The notes below the pieces were generated by a model. That model saw nothing but the letters and a program-made list of their open reading frames with translations. It was not told where the DNA came from and ran no database searches. DNA of 6,126 bases, taken from contig DBEYOB010000150.1 of the NCBI GenBank assembly GCA_048173955.1, positions 1 to 6,126 of the forward strand, in the 5' to 3' direction. Origin of the DNA: CAZUFB01 sp048173955 (GTDB taxonomy: Bacteria > Actinomycetota > Coriobacteriia > Coriobacteriales > UMGS124). Shown here in pieces: positions 5,218 through 6,126 of this stretch (position 1 is its first letter; every line of letters starts with the position of its first letter). Made by a program: the position numbers and the translations under genes.

Positions 5218-5265
5218 GACGGGGATTAAATAATCATTCGGAGCAAATTTATTTTTATCCCCGTC
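5218..5265. repeat. 48-base palindrome with AT-rich core next to the IS end
   Basis: GACGGGGAT (5218-5226) and ATCCCCGTC (5257-5265) are perfect complements. After a small internal loop AAATAA (5228-5233) pairs with TTATTT (5249-5254), leaving a 15-base loop. It begins 7 bases outside the IS end and ends 37 bases beyond the methyltransferase stop codon. It lacks a T-tract after the stem on either strand, so it is a poor intrinsic terminator, although it could still stop convergent transcripts. It may instead be a separate small palindromic or miniature element. Confidence 0.6.
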
Positions 5266-5302
5266 TCAGAAAAATCATCGGGCGTGGTCTTGGGCAAACA
5301 GT

Positions 5303-6126
5303 CTAGTTGCGCCTAAGGTGGACGACGGTCTCGCAGTGGAAGGTTTGCGGGAACAGGTCGACCGGCGTGATCTTGACGGGGGAGAAGGTACCTTCCTCGA
5401 CAAAGCGCTTAAGGTCGCGTGCCAGGGTGGCAGGGTCGCAGCTCACATAGGCGACATCGCGCACACTCGTGCTGGCGATGAGGTCGATGGCCTCGGGTGC
5501 CAGACCTGCGCGCGGCGGATCGACCACCAGGACATCGGCATCCTGGTCGGGGAACTCGCGCACGGCATCGCCGCCAATGACGTCGACGTTATCAAGCTTG
5601 TTGATTTCCAGGTTACGGCGTAGATCGCGCACGGCGGGGCCGTAGGCCTCGACGGCAGCGACAAAGTCGCAGCGGCGGGCGAGCGGCAGGGTAAAGGTGC
5701 CGGCACCGCAGTACAGGTCCACGGCAAGCTCGTCTTCCTGCGGGTCGAGCGCTTCCATGACAAGCTCGATCAAAATCTCGGCACCCTTGGTGTTGACCTG
5801 GAAAAAAGACGGGGCAGACAAGCGCATCTGACCCTCGGCGATATTCTCGGTCCATGAGCCCTCTCCGGCGAGCATTTCGACCTTGGAGACACGGCGGGCC
5901 TTCTTTTCGCCCTTGCTCATCACGCGCACGATGCTCGTGGGATGAGCGGCGTCCGCCAGCACGCGGGAGACCTGCGAGCGCGGAAAAGAGCCTGTGGGCG
6001 TCCAGAGTGCGACCTCGAGTGTCTTGGTGCGGCGCGATGCGCGAATGCCCACGCGTTCGAGCCCCAAGTCATGGCTGCCGCTTAGATAGTTGAGTGCGCC
6101 GACGACCGATTTGAGCGCCGTGGGGA
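5303..6126 (-). CDS. rlmD: 23S rRNA uracil-C5 methyltransferase, RlmD/RumA family (C-terminal 274 residues, runs off right edge)
   Basis: The frame stays open to the window edge; the TTG at 6065-6067 is not a true start, since family residues continue upstream of it. Landmarks of the TrmA/RlmC/RlmD family appear in order: FFQVN; the SAM-binding motif VDLYCGAGTFTLPLA; VEAYGPAVRDLRRN; DPPRAGL; the catalytic cysteine in VSCDPATLARDL (codon 5438-5440); and the C-terminal FPQTFHCETVVHL with the general-base Glu (codon 5330-5332). The enzyme methylates uracil C5 in 23S rRNA using SAM. The N-terminal TRAM and iron-sulfur regions that would separate RlmD from RlmC/RlmCD lie outside, so the exact target (for example U1939) is an inference. 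The visible part is intact. It converges on the PTS operon with the IS remnant between them. Confidence 0.93.
   Translation of the reverse strand, partial: PTALKSVVGALNYLSGSHDLGLERVGIRASRRTKTLEVALWTPTGSFPRSQVSRVLADAAHPTSIVRVMSKGEKKARRVSKVEMLAGEGSWTENIAEGQMRLSAPSFFQVNTKGAEILIELVMEALDPQEDELAVDLYCGAGTFTLPLARRCDFVAAVEAYGPAVRDLRRNLEINKLDNVDVIGGDAVREFPDQDADVLVVDPPRAGLAPEAIDLIASTSVRDVAYVSCDPATLARDLKRFVEEGTFSPVKITPVDLFPQTFHCETVVHLRRN

Noticed and set aside
4883..5233. 116-codon plus-strand frame over the IS remnant
   Set aside because: It is antisense to recognisable transposase residues, Pro-rich without a family pattern, and crosses the IS end.

Overview
The window is GC-rich bacterial chromosome with ordinary Shine-Dalgarno sites and TTG/ATG starts. 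Gene content and base composition suggest a gut Actinomycetota of the class Coriobacteriia (Collinsella-like). That placement is an inference from style and protein resemblance; no rRNA or other marker gene is present to confirm it.

Layout, left to right: (1) the first 19 codons of a minus-strand DJ-1/PfpI family gene that runs off the left edge; (2) a gene-free stretch of about 580 bases (60-641) that is AT-richer than the genes. It carries four copies of a 10-base motif arranged as two identical dyads exactly 81 bases apart, T-rich tracts, and a very strong intrinsic terminator at 489-524; (3) a plus-strand EamA/DMT-type membrane transporter (642-1622); (4) a two-gene plus-strand catabolic operon, a GH1 6-phospho-beta-glucosidase (1745-3175) and a beta-glucoside-type PTS EIIBC permease (3207-4655); (5) a 418-base internally deleted IS3/IS150-type insertion sequence (4793-5210, transposase on the minus strand) with both ends still visible; (6) a 48-base AT-cored palindrome (5218-5265); (7) the C-terminal 274 residues of a minus-strand RlmD/RumA-type 23S rRNA uracil-C5 methyltransferase that runs off the right edge.

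The functional unit is the sugar operon. The permease would import and phosphorylate an aryl-beta-glucoside or cellobiose-type sugar, and the glycosidase would cleave the 6-phosphate product to glucose-6-phosphate plus aglycone or glucose. The lengths (476 and 482 residues) and the absence of an EIIA domain recall the Escherichia coli AscB/AscF pair, with the gene order reversed. No dedicated regulator or EIIA gene lies in the window. An 18-base palindrome overlapping a TATAAA box upstream of the glycosidase is the best candidate control site. The EamA gene, the DJ-1 gene and the methyltransferase look unrelated to the operon.

I found no convincing new multi-gene system. The most unusual signals are non-coding: the 81-base-spaced dyad pair, the terminator in the leader of the transporter gene, the operator-like palindrome, and the shrunken IS with its terminal hairpin next to a second large palindrome.
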